DNA of 64,000 nt. Source: UBA1413 sp037447215. Lineage in GTDB: Bacteria > Bacteroidota > Bacteroidia > Bacteroidales > Prolixibacteraceae. Below the pieces are notes generated by a model that saw only the letters and a program-made list of their open reading frames with translations, did not search any database and had not been told where the DNA came from. The position numbers and the translations under genes were made by a program. The DNA lies in assembly GCA_037447215.1 (NCBI GenBank), contig JBBIHB010000009.1, forward strand, positions 1 through 64,000. The letters run 5' to 3'. Positions 53,436-63,746 of this stretch are shown piece after piece; position 1 is the stretch's first letter, and each line of letters starts with the position of its first letter.

Positions 53436-55838
53436 TTATTGATTACGAATGAGTAGTTTGGTGTGAAAAACTTCCTTAGCGGTATTCAACTGAAAAATAT
53501 AATAGCCATCGTCAAGGACATCAACCGGAAATGTAAAATGGTTGGATTGGGGTTGCAACTGTCTTGAAACTAATGCTCTGCCATCCAACGAAAAAATGGT
53601 AATGCTTACCGGTTGAAGGTTTTGCATTTCCGGGAAATGAAACGTGACCTTATCGCTGGCTGGATTGGGATAAACCTTCAGAGGGGCTGGTTTTACCATT
53701 GACATGGAAGTTGGAACTTCGAACTGAAACCCTAGCTTTGTGAGTCCTGCCTGAAGTTCTTCATCTTTCATAACCGTATTCCAGAGCAATCCTGTCCGGT
53801 AGTTCTCAATCATAACAATGATAGGTCCCTGGTCAATTCCGATATAGGCCCGCTGTACCCAGTTCTGTGCGTCGTTAAAAGCATCATAGGTCCCATATTT
53901 GCCAAAAAGTTCAGCTCCCCTTTCGCGGTAGAAATATTTTAGGGCTTTCATCGATTCTTCGGGTGTATAGGGCATACTTGCCAGGGCTGCTGTGGGGCTG
54001 ATGGTTCCATTATCGTTCCGCATCGGCTCATGTGCTTTGTACCCGAAAGGATCGTCGCTGGCCGTGAGCCCCCAGTTTTTTGCACTGTAGTTGGGAAAAT
54101 AGAATGGATTGTCAACTGCATAGGCATGATGGATCCGGGCCGTATTTACATATTCCTGCCAGTAATCGGCATATTGGTCTTTCAAACCTTTGGGATTTAT
54201 GCCCAGATGCGAATAATGAATCCAGAATAGTGGGCCTCCCCAGTCAGGCGACAAGTTAATGTCATACACATAAAAGGTTCGTTTTCTGACCATTTGCCCA
54301 TTCCTTGCCCATCCCTCGTCATACACCTCGCGTGAAATGGGATAGGTAGGCGACGAGGCTGCCATGATATACGTCACCAGCGATTCATTCCATCCGCTTA
54401 CTTTCATGTTCATGGCAAAGTGGCGGTTTGGCGACCAATGCCAGTACAACACATTCTGTCCGCCATTGCGGTACCAGTCCCACCTTATTTCACGCCACAG
54501 CTGGTTTGCCTTTTGTCTGATCTGTTCTGATTTTGCGTCTGACCCGGTGAAATAGTTTTTCAACGCAACCAGGGCCTGAGCCACAAATGAAGTTTCTACA
54601 ATATCGCCCCCGTCATCATCGGCCGAAAAGGGTTGTGTACGAAATGTGTCGCCATTGTACCAGTGCGACCATGCCCCGTAATGTCGGTCGCAGTTTTCGA
54701 GAAAATGAAGGATTTTCAATATCCGGTCTTTGACTTCTTCCCTTGACCGGTATTCACGTTGGTGAGCCACAATCATGGCCATAAGTCCCATTCCGGTAGC
54801 CCCCGAAGCAACGGTGCGGCCATTCCCGTTCGAACGTTCGAGCGCCATTCCGGTGGCCTGGTGTGCCCCTTCCCAGAAATATCGGAAAGTGTAGCGCTGA
54901 ACCATATCCATCAGTTCATCATTGTTAAAATCGCAAAGGGTTGCTGAGGTTTCCAATGGCTGTGATTCACGACCCTGAACCAGGGTGGTGACCCGGTAAA
55001 GCACCTCCTTGTTTTTCCCCTTTTCAGGCAAAAAGTCGAGGTAATAATTTTCGGTTGTTTCACCCCTTGTTTCGTATGAAGCACCTCCATCGAACGAAGC
55101 GTCGATACTGTATTTCAGGCCGGGCATAGGAACTACCCAGTTCAGCTCTGCGTGGCTGTCGTACCCTGCGGCTACCAAACCCGAAACGGGTGGAATTACA
55201 GCCATCCTTTTATATGCTGTGATTTCGTCTATCAGGATTAGTCTCGAAGCACCATTTTTTTCCGCCTGGTTGAATATAACACCCTTTGTTGATGCAAAAT
55301 TCATCTGGCTGTTTTCATTATCTCCAAAGATAACCGATAGAGGAATTCCTACCCGTGTCCATTTTCTGGCCGGGATATCATTGTTGAATGCCGAAAGTGC
55401 GTAAAGCTTTGACGGCACATCTCCAGCTCCACTTTTGTTTACTGCAATTAGCCCGATCAGAGGGAGTGCTGCTGCGGGGAAGTTATTATCGGAATATATG
55501 TAAAACGACAGGGAGTCGAGGCCTTTCAGATCGGCGGTAGTCCATCCTTTCCTGAAAACCGTGGCACGCCAATTCCCGTTTTCGTTTGATGTGTAGTTGA
55601 ACCTGAGTGACGTAGAGCCTTTAAAAGCATTGTTCGAACATGGGATTTTATCGTTCCATTGAGGGCCTCCGGGTGGGTGGGTATGCTCAAAAAAACTTGG
55701 AGCCATACTACCCACATTAACGATACCCTGATCATAAAATGTCGCGTCTGTTCCTTCTTCGAAAAACCATACTTCCTGGCCGGTGGACGAAAATGCCAGA
55801 AAAAGGGCGAATGCTGTACATATCAGTATTTTTGTCAT
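53436..55838 (-). CDS. PF10091 (GH144-like) glucanase with T9SS C-terminal domain
   Basis: An 800-residue secreted protein. A signal peptide (about residues 1-20) is followed by a beta-sandwich carbohydrate-binding-like N domain (about 25-210) and an Fn3-type linker. The (alpha/alpha)6 catalytic domain (about 310-710) matches the Glycoamylase/GH144 family: RYTFRYFWEGAHQATGMALE, ASGATGMGLMAMIVAH, YWHWSPNRHFAMNMKVSGWN, ESLVTYIMAASSPTYPI. The last ~80 residues are a T9SS sorting domain (VYPNPASDKVTFHF), so the enzyme is exported through the type IX system. The related GH144 enzymes cut beta-1,2-glucan. The substrate is inferred. Confidence 0.85.
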   Translation of the reverse strand: MTKILICTAFALFLAFSSTGQEVWFFEEGTDATFYDQGIVNVGSMAPSFFEHTHPPGGPQWNDKIPCSNNAFKGSTSLRFNYTSNENGNWRATVFRKGWTTADLKGLDSLSFYIYSDNNFPAAALPLIGLIAVNKSGAGDVPSKLYALSAFNNDIPARKWTRVGIPLSVIFGDNENSQMNFASTKGVIFNQAEKNGASRLILIDEITAYKRMAVIPPVSGLVAAGYDSHAELNWVVPMPGLKYSIDASFDGGASYETRGETTENYYLDFLPEKGKNKEVLYRVTTLVQGRESQPLETSATLCDFNNDELMDMVQRYTFRYFWEGAHQATGMALERSNGNGRTVASGATGMGLMAMIVAHQREYRSREEVKDRILKILHFLENCDRHYGAWSHWYNGDTFRTQPFSADDDGGDIVETSFVAQALVALKNYFTGSDAKSEQIRQKANQLWREIRWDWYRNGGQNVLYWHWSPNRHFAMNMKVSGWNESLVTYIMAASSPTYPISREVYDEGWARNGQMVRKRTFYVYDINLSPDWGGPLFWIHYSHLGINPKGLKDQYADYWQEYVNTARIHHAYAVDNPFYFPNYSAKNWGLTASDDPFGYKAHEPMRNDNGTISPTAALASMPYTPEESMKALKYFYRERGAELFGKYGTYDAFNDAQNWVQRAYIGIDQGPIIVMIENYRTGLLWNTVMKDEELQAGLTKLGFQFEVPTSMSMVKPAPLKVYPNPASDKVTFHFPEMQNLQPVSITIFSLDGRALVSRQLQPQSNHFTFPVDVLDDGYYIFQLNTAKEVFHTKLLIRNQ

Positions 55839-55840
55839 GG

Positions 55841-57244
55841 TTATTTCAGGTATGGGCTTTTAAAACCCAGATTTTTCAATCCCCTTTGTACATCTTCGTT
55901 CTGCATAAAAAGATTCCATAGTAACCCTGTCCGGTGGTTCTCGATCATCACTACAATGGGCCCCTGGTCAATAGCCAGGTAGCGAAGCGGGAACCATTCA
56001 TACTCTTCACTGAAAGCGTCGTAGAATCCATATTTGCCCAAGATTTTTTCACCTAAATTTTCGTAAAAATGGCGGATTACCGGCATTACTTCGTCAGGGG
56101 CGTAAGGCAGCGATGAAAGGGCTGCCGTAGGGCTGATCACCCCCAGATCATAAGTAGGCCGGTGCCCGGCATAGCTGGTTTTTAAAGAATTGCCATGTTC
56201 AGGCCTTTCATTGGTTTGTCCCCTGAAATAGGCCGAGGCTCCGGGAACTGAATAACTTGAAGAGAGGCCCCAGCAATTTTCGCCATATCCTTTATATCCA
56301 TGCGGGTTGTTAATACAATGTTGACGGTTGATGAGGGTATGCGAAACATTGAGTTCCCAGTAGTCAGCGTACTTATCGGACAGTCCCCGGGGATTAAGGC
56401 CGAGGTAGGAGTAGTGAGCCCAGAACAGAGGACCCCCGTTTATGGAATCTATATGGTGTTTCAATCTGAGTGTATGCCCATGCGTAGTGATTTGGGTTGC
56501 AATTTTTCCGCTCAATGCCCACCCTTGTTCATACGTTTCAGCATCAATTGGGAATGTGGGCGACGAAGCGGCTAATATATAAGCTATCAGGCACTCATTG
56601 TATCCGGTTATTTTGTGGTTCATCTGCCAGCCTACATTAGGCGACCAGTGCCAGTATAAAACCTTTTCGCCTTCTTTGGTGTAAAAGTTCCATTCCACCT
56701 CCCGCCAAAGCTGGTCGATTTTTTCGGACAATTGTTGTTCTTCGGAATTTCCATCTTTAAAATATTCTTTTACAGCCAATAATCCTTGAATTAGAAAGGC
56801 TGTTTCAACCAGGTCGCCTCCATCGTCATATTTGCTGAATGGCTGCACCTTGCCGGTTTCGCCATTGAGCCAATGGGGCCATACACCATGAAACCGGTCG
56901 GCTGTTTCGAGGAAATCCACAATTTTCTGAAAACGTTCAAATCCTTGCTGCCGGGTAATAAAGCCTCTTTCAATTGCCGAGATAATGGACATAAGTCCGA
57001 AACCGCTACCACCTGTGGTTACAATATGTTTATCGTTCTGAGGGTAATCCCCGTCAACATGGTAACGTTCGCGTGCCAGTCCAGAATTGGGTTCTGCCCC
57101 ATCCCAGAAATATTGGAAGGTATAGTATTGCACCGAATCGAGCAGTTGGTTGTCGGAAAGAGGACTTGTTGCCTTGTTTTTTGTGCCCGACATGCATCCC
57201 TGTAGCAAATATAAAAGCGCCAAAAGAATAATAAATAACCTCAT
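55841..57244 (-). CDS. PF10091 (GH144-like) glucanase, lipoprotein
   Basis: A 467-residue lipoprotein (lipobox LLQGC) with only the (alpha/alpha)6 catalytic domain. The segments QYYTFQYFWDGAEPNSGLAR, TTGGSGFGLMSIISAIERG, YWHWSPNVGWQMNHKITGYN and ECLIAYILAASSPTFP closely parallel the neighbouring 800-residue enzyme, so the two are paralogues. This one has the lipoprotein leader and no T9SS tail. The pair would act on the same polymer at the cell surface and outside it. It is 2 bp from the next gene. Confidence 0.87.
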   Translation of the reverse strand: MRLFIILLALLYLLQGCMSGTKNKATSPLSDNQLLDSVQYYTFQYFWDGAEPNSGLARERYHVDGDYPQNDKHIVTTGGSGFGLMSIISAIERGFITRQQGFERFQKIVDFLETADRFHGVWPHWLNGETGKVQPFSKYDDGGDLVETAFLIQGLLAVKEYFKDGNSEEQQLSEKIDQLWREVEWNFYTKEGEKVLYWHWSPNVGWQMNHKITGYNECLIAYILAASSPTFPIDAETYEQGWALSGKIATQITTHGHTLRLKHHIDSINGGPLFWAHYSYLGLNPRGLSDKYADYWELNVSHTLINRQHCINNPHGYKGYGENCWGLSSSYSVPGASAYFRGQTNERPEHGNSLKTSYAGHRPTYDLGVISPTAALSSLPYAPDEVMPVIRHFYENLGEKILGKYGFYDAFSEEYEWFPLRYLAIDQGPIVVMIENHRTGLLWNLFMQNEDVQRGLKNLGFKSPYLK

Positions 57245-57287
57245 AATATGGATTTTAAGTTTAAAAATCTGGTTAAAAAGAAATTAC

Positions 57288-57319
57288 AAAGGCTGCCAGG
57301 AGCCAACCCGACAGCCTTT
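57288..57319 (-). terminator. hairpin between the LamG lipoprotein and glucanase genes
   Basis: AAAGGCTG and CAGCCTTT make an 8-bp stem. The T-run lies on the plus strand side (CAGCCTTTTTTC); on the minus strand the hairpin is followed by GTAATTTC, so it may attenuate rather than fully stop transcription between PUL-B uptake and enzyme genes. Confidence 0.5.
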
Positions 57320-57365
57320 TTTCAATCAGGTTTTCCTGAAATCAGCTAAACCAATTTTCAACCAT

Positions 57366-59162
57366 CTATTTTTCCGCATTCATGATGGTTTTTATTTCCT
57401 GCTGTGAGAGTGCCTTATTGAATATTCTAAGTTCATCCATGAGGCTTTCATCCGATTTGTGGTTCCATTCGGTAAAGCGTGGTACCCCCGACATGATGGT
57501 CAGGATATCGCAGCCGGTCCAGTTAATCCCGGCGAAATCGCCTTGTTTGACCACCTCTCCATTGATATATACCACACCCTCGGTCCCCGAAATGGCAAAT
57601 GCATAATGTACCCAATTACCCGTTGTGGGATCCACATCGGCTGCAGCGCCGCCATCGAACCAGGTATCGCCGGTGCCAAAGCCTGCGTTAAGCTTAAACC
57701 TCTGTTTCCCGCCGGCATTTTCACGGAAGAAACGGAACCCGCTCTTACGGTTGTTCATTGCTTCCGGCTTATCGGGGTCGGGTGGGCCCATTACCAATAT
57801 CCCGGCACGGTCAGGAGTTGCATTTACCTTCATCCAGAAAACAGCGCTGAAATTGGAACTTTGTAAGGCTGTGGCAGGGAATGTTAAGTATGAATTGGGA
57901 GCTCCTTTGTAAGCTTTTCCCACCTTACCGGAAGCATAACCAGGGTTGCCGGTAACAACAGCGCTGGTGTTGGTTACCAGGTCTTTATTGTGGTCTTCGA
58001 ACGGCATATAAAAAACCTCACCGTTATATTTTGGCTGATAGGGTGGTACAACTCCCGTGTCGTAGGTTATTATTGCATGGATTTCGGATTGGTTCAGTGC
58101 TTTGTTAAATAATCGCAGTTCATCCATAAAACTGCGGTCCGACTTGTGATCCCAGCCCGTGAAACGTGGAGCTCCCGACATAATGGAAAGGATATCGCAC
58201 CCTTGCCAGTTCACACCTGCAAAATTGCCCTGTCTTACCACTTTTCCGTTAATGTAAACCACACACTGTGCAGGTGCAATGGTGAAGGCGAAATGCACCC
58301 ATTCATTTTTGGTGTGGTCTACGTCGGCTGCTGCGCCCCCATCGAACCACGAGTCTGCTGTTCCGTTACCCACATTCAGTTTAAACCGTTGCTTTCCTCC
58401 AGCATTTTCGCGGAAAAACCGGAAACCGTTTTTACGGTTGTTCATAGCTGTGGGAGCAGCCGGATCAGTTGGGCCCATCACCAGGATACCAGCACGGTCG
58501 GGAACGGCATTCACCTTTAACCAGAACGATGCGCTGAATTCATTTCCTTGCAGTCCTTGTGTCGGAAAAGTCAGGTATGAATCGGTGGCTCCCGCATAAC
58601 TATTGCTTCCGGTTTTCACCCCGGTTCCTGCAAAGCCCGGATTTCCCATTTTTGTTGCTTCTTTCAGGCTGATGAGTTCCATATAGTCGCCATCGAAAGG
58701 CATATAAAAAATCTCCCCTGCAAACACGGGTGTGTAAGGCGATACCTTTTCAAACGCAACCTCTTTGGTGGTTGTTTTCCCCTCAAGGTCGGTGGCCACA
58801 ACTTTGAACACATGCGGGCCATTGGTAAGGTTGGGGAAAGTTTTTTTAATCAATGCCCTTCGGTAATCCCTGAAATCGGTACCTTCACCAAACTGATTAT
58901 ATTTTGCAAACTCAGTTCCGTCCATTTGCAGCGAGATATTGCCCAGTTCAATGTCGTCGGTTACCTCTATATCAACGGTTATTGGCACAACTGCTTCGGG
59001 TACTCTGATCTGGGTTCCCGGGTTTGGGTACTTGAAAGTAATTGCCGGAGCCGAAGCATCGGGGCCCGGATCAACTTTGCTGATCGGGTCTATTCCTTCA
59101 TTACACGAGACAACAGTTAAAGAAAGAATCAGGCTCACCATTAAAGTTTTAAACCATTTCAT
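57366..59162 (-). CDS. lipoprotein with tandem LamG-like domains (glycan-binding)
   Basis: A 598-residue lipoprotein, start MKWFKTLMVSLILSL; in-frame ATGs lie upstream at 59171 and 59186. The lipobox VVSC is followed by NEG. An Ig-like domain (about residues 40-130) precedes two concanavalin-A/LamG domains (about 145-365 and 370-598), each starting GEIFYMPFDGD or GEVFYMPFEDH and containing NNRKNGFRFFRENAGGKQRF or a near-identical copy. It sits after SusD, the position of surface glycan-binding proteins, and so probably binds the PUL-B polymer. The near-identity of the two repeats implies a recent internal duplication. Confidence 0.85.
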   Translation of the reverse strand: MKWFKTLMVSLILSLTVVSCNEGIDPISKVDPGPDASAPAITFKYPNPGTQIRVPEAVVPITVDIEVTDDIELGNISLQMDGTEFAKYNQFGEGTDFRDYRRALIKKTFPNLTNGPHVFKVVATDLEGKTTTKEVAFEKVSPYTPVFAGEIFYMPFDGDYMELISLKEATKMGNPGFAGTGVKTGSNSYAGATDSYLTFPTQGLQGNEFSASFWLKVNAVPDRAGILVMGPTDPAAPTAMNNRKNGFRFFRENAGGKQRFKLNVGNGTADSWFDGGAAADVDHTKNEWVHFAFTIAPAQCVVYINGKVVRQGNFAGVNWQGCDILSIMSGAPRFTGWDHKSDRSFMDELRLFNKALNQSEIHAIITYDTGVVPPYQPKYNGEVFYMPFEDHNKDLVTNTSAVVTGNPGYASGKVGKAYKGAPNSYLTFPATALQSSNFSAVFWMKVNATPDRAGILVMGPPDPDKPEAMNNRKSGFRFFRENAGGKQRFKLNAGFGTGDTWFDGGAAADVDPTTGNWVHYAFAISGTEGVVYINGEVVKQGDFAGINWTGCDILTIMSGVPRFTEWNHKSDESLMDELRIFNKALSQQEIKTIMNAEK

Positions 59163-59186
59163 AATGTTCATTTTTAAAATTTCCAA

Positions 59187-60716
59187 TTAGTTTTTACCTT
59201 TTAAAGCGGGTATCTGGTCAACCTGAGCCTGAGGATAAGGCAGATAAATCAGGCTTGACGTGAAAGTACGCCCTTCGTAGCTCAGATCGGCATACCGCTC
59301 GAGGCGGACCATATCATAGAATCTGACACCCCACTCCATAGCGAGTTCAGCATATTTTTCATCCATTACCTGTGCGCTGGTAACATTGGTCAGAGGGGTT
59401 AATCCTGCCCTTGCACGTACCAGGTTTACTGCTGCATCGGCATTCATGGCACTGCTGGTTGCCCCTCTTGTGAGGGCTTCGGCGTGCATCAGAAGGATTT
59501 CGGCGTACCTTATGGCGATATAATTTTTGTTAGTGCCATACCCAGTCCTTCCCGGTGTTAGTTCCTCCGAAGGGAGATAATGCTTGCCGCTTGAAAATAA
59601 AGCCCTCGGAAAGTCGTTGATTCGGTCGCCCGATCGGGTTGTGTTACTTACCCATTGAGGAAGAGTTGCATATTTTGCATCTTTCTGAATTTCGGCAATA
59701 CCACGGTTGGTAAATAAGACACTGGTTTCGAGCCTGACCGTTTCGTTACGGTCGAGCATAAACTTGATGTACTTCAGGGTTGGTTCAAAAAATCCCCATC
59801 CGCTACCTGACAGGGCTACTTTTGGTGTCCAGTTTTGTGGGCCGTAAAATGCAAACAGGTGGCTGATGTTATCACCTGTTCCCTGGCCGAAATCGGAATA
59901 CTGCAGTTCGAGCAGGTTTTCGCTGGAGAGTTTTCCGTGAATCTTGAAAAGTTTGTAAAAATTTGGTTCGAGCGAAAATTTTTGAGAGGAAATAATCTGC
60001 GATGTAGCCTCGGCCACGCCCTGGTAATTTTTCAATTCGAGATTGGCCAATGCTTTAACAGCCAAAGCCGTATAGCGGGTAACCCCTCCGCGGATATCGG
60101 TACGCTGGTTGGGGCGCATGTCGGGAAGGTTTGGGATCGCCTCGTCCATCTGTGCAATAATATGCTGCATGACCTCGTTTTTTGTATAGAGTGTATTGTC
60201 AACCGGACCTGAAAAAGCCGGGATAAATACGCTTCCCCATACCCGTGAAAGCTGGAACAGCATAAAAGCCCGCATAACTTTTGCTTCGGCAACATATTGG
60301 TCGGCAAGTGCTTTGCTGGGGGCAAACTCTTTATAAAGAAGTATCTGGTTGATGGCTGAATTAATCCCAACCACATCGGAATAAAGACCGAGCCAGGCCG
60401 AATTGTACATCCAGTAATCCTTATTGTACCTGAATTTGTCGGTTTCGGCATAATCCTGCTGGTCGCCGAGGCCACCTGCATTTACATCATCTCCCCTAAC
60501 TGCTATCAACGGTATATCTTCCCATCCGCGTGAATAAAAATCGGCATAAGCCCCAATCAGTGGCATAATCATGTTCTGCGATTCGGTGTAGTCTATATCC
60601 CGGGTGTAAATCAGGTTTTCCTGAGGTTCGTTCAGATAATCATGGCATGATGCTGTCAGCAACAGAATGGCTATCAAAAACAGAAACCCGTTGTTTTTTA
60701 TTCTTAAAGTTGTCAT
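59187..60716 (-). CDS. SusD/RagB-family lipoprotein of PUL-B
   Basis: A 509-residue lipoprotein (lipobox TASC followed by H-D). SusD features include SWLGLYSDVVGINSAINQIL, AEAKVMRAFMLFQLSRVWGS, and the C-terminal block RYAEILLMHAEALTRGA with AMEWGVRFYDMVRLERYADL. It starts 18 bp after the SusC gene and pairs with it to bind and import oligosaccharides, here probably those released by the GH144-like and GH3 enzymes. Intact. Confidence 0.94.
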   Translation of the reverse strand: MTTLRIKNNGFLFLIAILLLTASCHDYLNEPQENLIYTRDIDYTESQNMIMPLIGAYADFYSRGWEDIPLIAVRGDDVNAGGLGDQQDYAETDKFRYNKDYWMYNSAWLGLYSDVVGINSAINQILLYKEFAPSKALADQYVAEAKVMRAFMLFQLSRVWGSVFIPAFSGPVDNTLYTKNEVMQHIIAQMDEAIPNLPDMRPNQRTDIRGGVTRYTALAVKALANLELKNYQGVAEATSQIISSQKFSLEPNFYKLFKIHGKLSSENLLELQYSDFGQGTGDNISHLFAFYGPQNWTPKVALSGSGWGFFEPTLKYIKFMLDRNETVRLETSVLFTNRGIAEIQKDAKYATLPQWVSNTTRSGDRINDFPRALFSSGKHYLPSEELTPGRTGYGTNKNYIAIRYAEILLMHAEALTRGATSSAMNADAAVNLVRARAGLTPLTNVTSAQVMDEKYAELAMEWGVRFYDMVRLERYADLSYEGRTFTSSLIYLPYPQAQVDQIPALKGKN

Positions 60717-60734
60717 ATGATCGTGTTTTATGAT

Positions 60735-63700
60735 TTAAAATTTAATGTTTAATCCCATTGTATAAACTGCAGGAATCGGATAAGTCTGCCTGTCGATACC
60801 ATTGGCAACTTCAGGATTGAACCCATTGTATTTGAACAGGGTCAGAGGTCGTTCGGCGGTAAACGAAACCCTTGCTTCGGGCATAGGAACACCACTGATG
60901 TTTAAATTCTTAATGTTGTAGGCAAGCTGTACATTCTGAACCCTGAAAAACGAGCCATCTTCAACAAAGTAATTGCTCATTTTCTGGTTCCAGCCTTTTC
61001 GGAGCCCGGCTGATGAAGGATATTTGTCTGATGTTCCTTCGCCATGCCAGCGGTTTATGGCCAGGTCGGCGTCCATGTTGAGGTCGTTGGTCCAGATGAT
61101 TTCCCCACGTTTGCGGTTCAGGATTTTGTTGCCCAACTGTCCAAATGTGGAGACCGAAAGCTCGAAATTTTTATAATTCATTCCAGCATTGAACCCGTAA
61201 GTAAAATTCGGAAAATATGAACCAAGTATTACCCGGTCGTCGTCATCAATTTTCTGATCGCCGTTCTGATTTTTGTATATGAAATCGCCCGGGACCAGGT
61301 TGTTTGCCTTAGCAATGGGGTCAGCGTCGATTTGCGCCTGGTTCTGATAAACACCCAGCACTTCGTAACCAAAGAAGGCCAACAGCGGGTTGCCCACAAT
61401 GGTCCTCTGCCTGAACTCTGCTGATCCTCCATCAAGATAAGGTTGTCCGTAAAGATCTTTTACTTCATTCTTAAGCGTGGCCATATTTAAACCTAAGTTG
61501 TATCCAAGTCCGTTGGCAAGTCTGTCGTTCCAGTCGAGGGCCAGTTCAAATCCCGAGTTGCGGAAAACACCCGCATTACGCATTACAGTTATCCTGGTAA
61601 ATGGAATGGAAACCCCGATTACGGCATTTTTGGTGTCCCTGATATAATAATCAGCATCAACCGATAACCTTGCCTTCATCATCCGTGTAGTAATACCAAT
61701 GTTTGTTTCTTCGGTCATTTCCCATTTCAGCCACGAAAAGCTATCCTCAGTTTTATGGCCAGGGACTTTTTTATCGTCAATAGCTGAATAAACAATGCTG
61801 GTTGTCGATGCCCCGTCACTGGCAGGAAGTTTGTCGTTCCCTAACTGTCCCCAGCTTGCCCTGAGTTTCAAAAAGTCGAAAGTACGGTTATCCTTCATGA
61901 ATTTTTCTTCCGATATGACCCAGCCAAGTCCCACCGTAGGGAAATATCCCCATTTCTCCTGGTATTTTGAGCTTCCATCGGCCCTGAAAGTGGCATAAGC
62001 AAGGTAACGATCGAAATAGCTGTACGAAATCCTTCCGAGATATGAGAATCCATATTGCCGCATTCCTCCGTCGCCAACACTATCCGAAGGTTTTGTTGCT
62101 GCCTGGCTTATATACCAACTTTCTTCATTCTGATAAGGAAAATCAATACCCGAAGCCCACAATCCCTCGTATGCGTCGTCGCGGAACGATGTGCCGGCCA
62201 TTACAGTGTAACGGTGCCTGTCAATTGCATTGGTGAAGGTCAAAATATTATCCCAACTTTGTTCCGAATAAACCGATGTGGATTTATTAATGGCAGCCAG
62301 AGGGCGTCCCGAAAGATCATCAATTGTATAAGGTAAGCCCACATTACGATCGTTGAGTGTTGAAAAACTGTGGTTGTATGTACTTTTGAAATCGAGTTTT
62401 TTGGGTATTATGTCAATCTGTGCATAAACATTGGCGATTAATTTTCTGTTTTTCAGCCGATTGAAATTATACTCCATAGTTGGCATGGGATTCTGCGAGC
62501 CACGATATCCGAGGTTTTTGGCCGATGCAAACCGGATTGGGGTAGCTGCGGTATTTTCGTCATCAAATACCGGAAGGATCGGTACGGCAAAATAGGCTTG
62601 TTCCCATGCGCTGTTCTGTGCGCCATATGTAAGTGCATTGCTGAAAATCATATTCCCACCCAGGGTAAGCCAATCGTTGGCTTTGAAATCAACTTTCGAC
62701 CTGATATTAAAACGCTCATATTCGTTTTTCATATCCAGGATACCTTCCTGCCAGAAATAATTTACCCCAATGGAATATGTTGCAGTTTCGCTCCCCCCTG
62801 AAAACGAAAGGCCATGGTTCTGAATACTGGCCGGCCTGAGAATTTCTTTATACCAGTCGGTATTCACATCCGGAACGTTAGGGTTAATGCGGCTGCGTCC
62901 ATAACGCTGCATGGCATTCAGGATATAACTTGCATCGGCTGCTGATCCCGATTCGAGCGCCATATTGGTGTACTGTTCGGCATTTGCCATCTTCAGCACA
63001 TTTTGTGCTACCTGATACCCGTAATAGCCTTCGTAGGCGATTTCAGGTTTTTGGTTGTATTTACCCGATTTTGTTTCGATCAGGATAACCCCATTGGCTG
63101 CCCTTACTCCATAAATGGCAGCTGCCGAAGCATCTTTCAATACCGAAATGGTGGCAATGTCAGATGGGTTGATGAAGTCGATGTTATTGAAGAACATCCC
63201 GTCAACTACATACAGCGGTGATTCGGCATTTCGGCCAGGATATGATCCAATTCCCCTTACACGCACGGTTGGTGAGGAGCCCGGAGCACCGCTGCTCACA
63301 ATCTGCAAACCAGCAACTTTACCCTGCAAAGCCTGCATTGCCTGACCCGTCGGGGTTTTCACCAGGTCCTCGTTTTTCACAGTGGTAATGGATGAGGTTA
63401 AGTCCTTTACCGTAATTGTACCATAACCGATTACAACTACTTCATCAAGGTCGAGTGTAGTTTCGTTCATCTGAACATTGATTGAGGAACGGCCCCCAAC
63501 CAATTGTTCTACCGTTTGAAAACCGACAAAACTGAACACTAGCGTTGCCTCCGACGGAACCTGTAACGAATAATTACCATCAAGATCGGTAATGGTCCCG
63601 TTCTGAGTGCCCTTTTCGAGAATGGTCACACCCGGTAGTCCCAGGTTTGTTTTATCCGTTACTTTACCTGTCACAGTTGTTCGTTGCTGCGCATTAATAA

Positions 63701-63746
63701 TGGTAACCGACAAAATGAGAAAGAAGAGAAACAAAAGTTTTTTCAT
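60735..63746 (-). CDS. SusC/RagA TonB-dependent receptor of PUL-B
   Basis: A 1003-residue outer-membrane transporter. Signal peptide (about residues 1-19), carboxypeptidase-regulatory domain (about 22-100, GLPGVTILEKGTQNGTITDL), plug (about 105-230, NPSDIATISVLKDASAAAI) and barrel ending GLNIKF. It lacks the STN domain found in the PUL-A receptor, so it would not signal to a FecR protein. Regulation must come from elsewhere, for example a hybrid two-component or SARP-like regulator outside the window. It leads the PUL-B operon. Confidence 0.95.
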   Translation of the reverse strand: MKKLLFLFFLILSVTIINAQQRTTVTGKVTDKTNLGLPGVTILEKGTQNGTITDLDGNYSLQVPSEATLVFSFVGFQTVEQLVGGRSSINVQMNETTLDLDEVVVIGYGTITVKDLTSSITTVKNEDLVKTPTGQAMQALQGKVAGLQIVSSGAPGSSPTVRVRGIGSYPGRNAESPLYVVDGMFFNNIDFINPSDIATISVLKDASAAAIYGVRAANGVILIETKSGKYNQKPEIAYEGYYGYQVAQNVLKMANAEQYTNMALESGSAADASYILNAMQRYGRSRINPNVPDVNTDWYKEILRPASIQNHGLSFSGGSETATYSIGVNYFWQEGILDMKNEYERFNIRSKVDFKANDWLTLGGNMIFSNALTYGAQNSAWEQAYFAVPILPVFDDENTAATPIRFASAKNLGYRGSQNPMPTMEYNFNRLKNRKLIANVYAQIDIIPKKLDFKSTYNHSFSTLNDRNVGLPYTIDDLSGRPLAAINKSTSVYSEQSWDNILTFTNAIDRHRYTVMAGTSFRDDAYEGLWASGIDFPYQNEESWYISQAATKPSDSVGDGGMRQYGFSYLGRISYSYFDRYLAYATFRADGSSKYQEKWGYFPTVGLGWVISEEKFMKDNRTFDFLKLRASWGQLGNDKLPASDGASTTSIVYSAIDDKKVPGHKTEDSFSWLKWEMTEETNIGITTRMMKARLSVDADYYIRDTKNAVIGVSIPFTRITVMRNAGVFRNSGFELALDWNDRLANGLGYNLGLNMATLKNEVKDLYGQPYLDGGSAEFRQRTIVGNPLLAFFGYEVLGVYQNQAQIDADPIAKANNLVPGDFIYKNQNGDQKIDDDDRVILGSYFPNFTYGFNAGMNYKNFELSVSTFGQLGNKILNRKRGEIIWTNDLNMDADLAINRWHGEGTSDKYPSSAGLRKGWNQKMSNYFVEDGSFFRVQNVQLAYNIKNLNISGVPMPEARVSFTAERPLTLFKYNGFNPEVANGIDRQTYPIPAVYTMGLNIKF

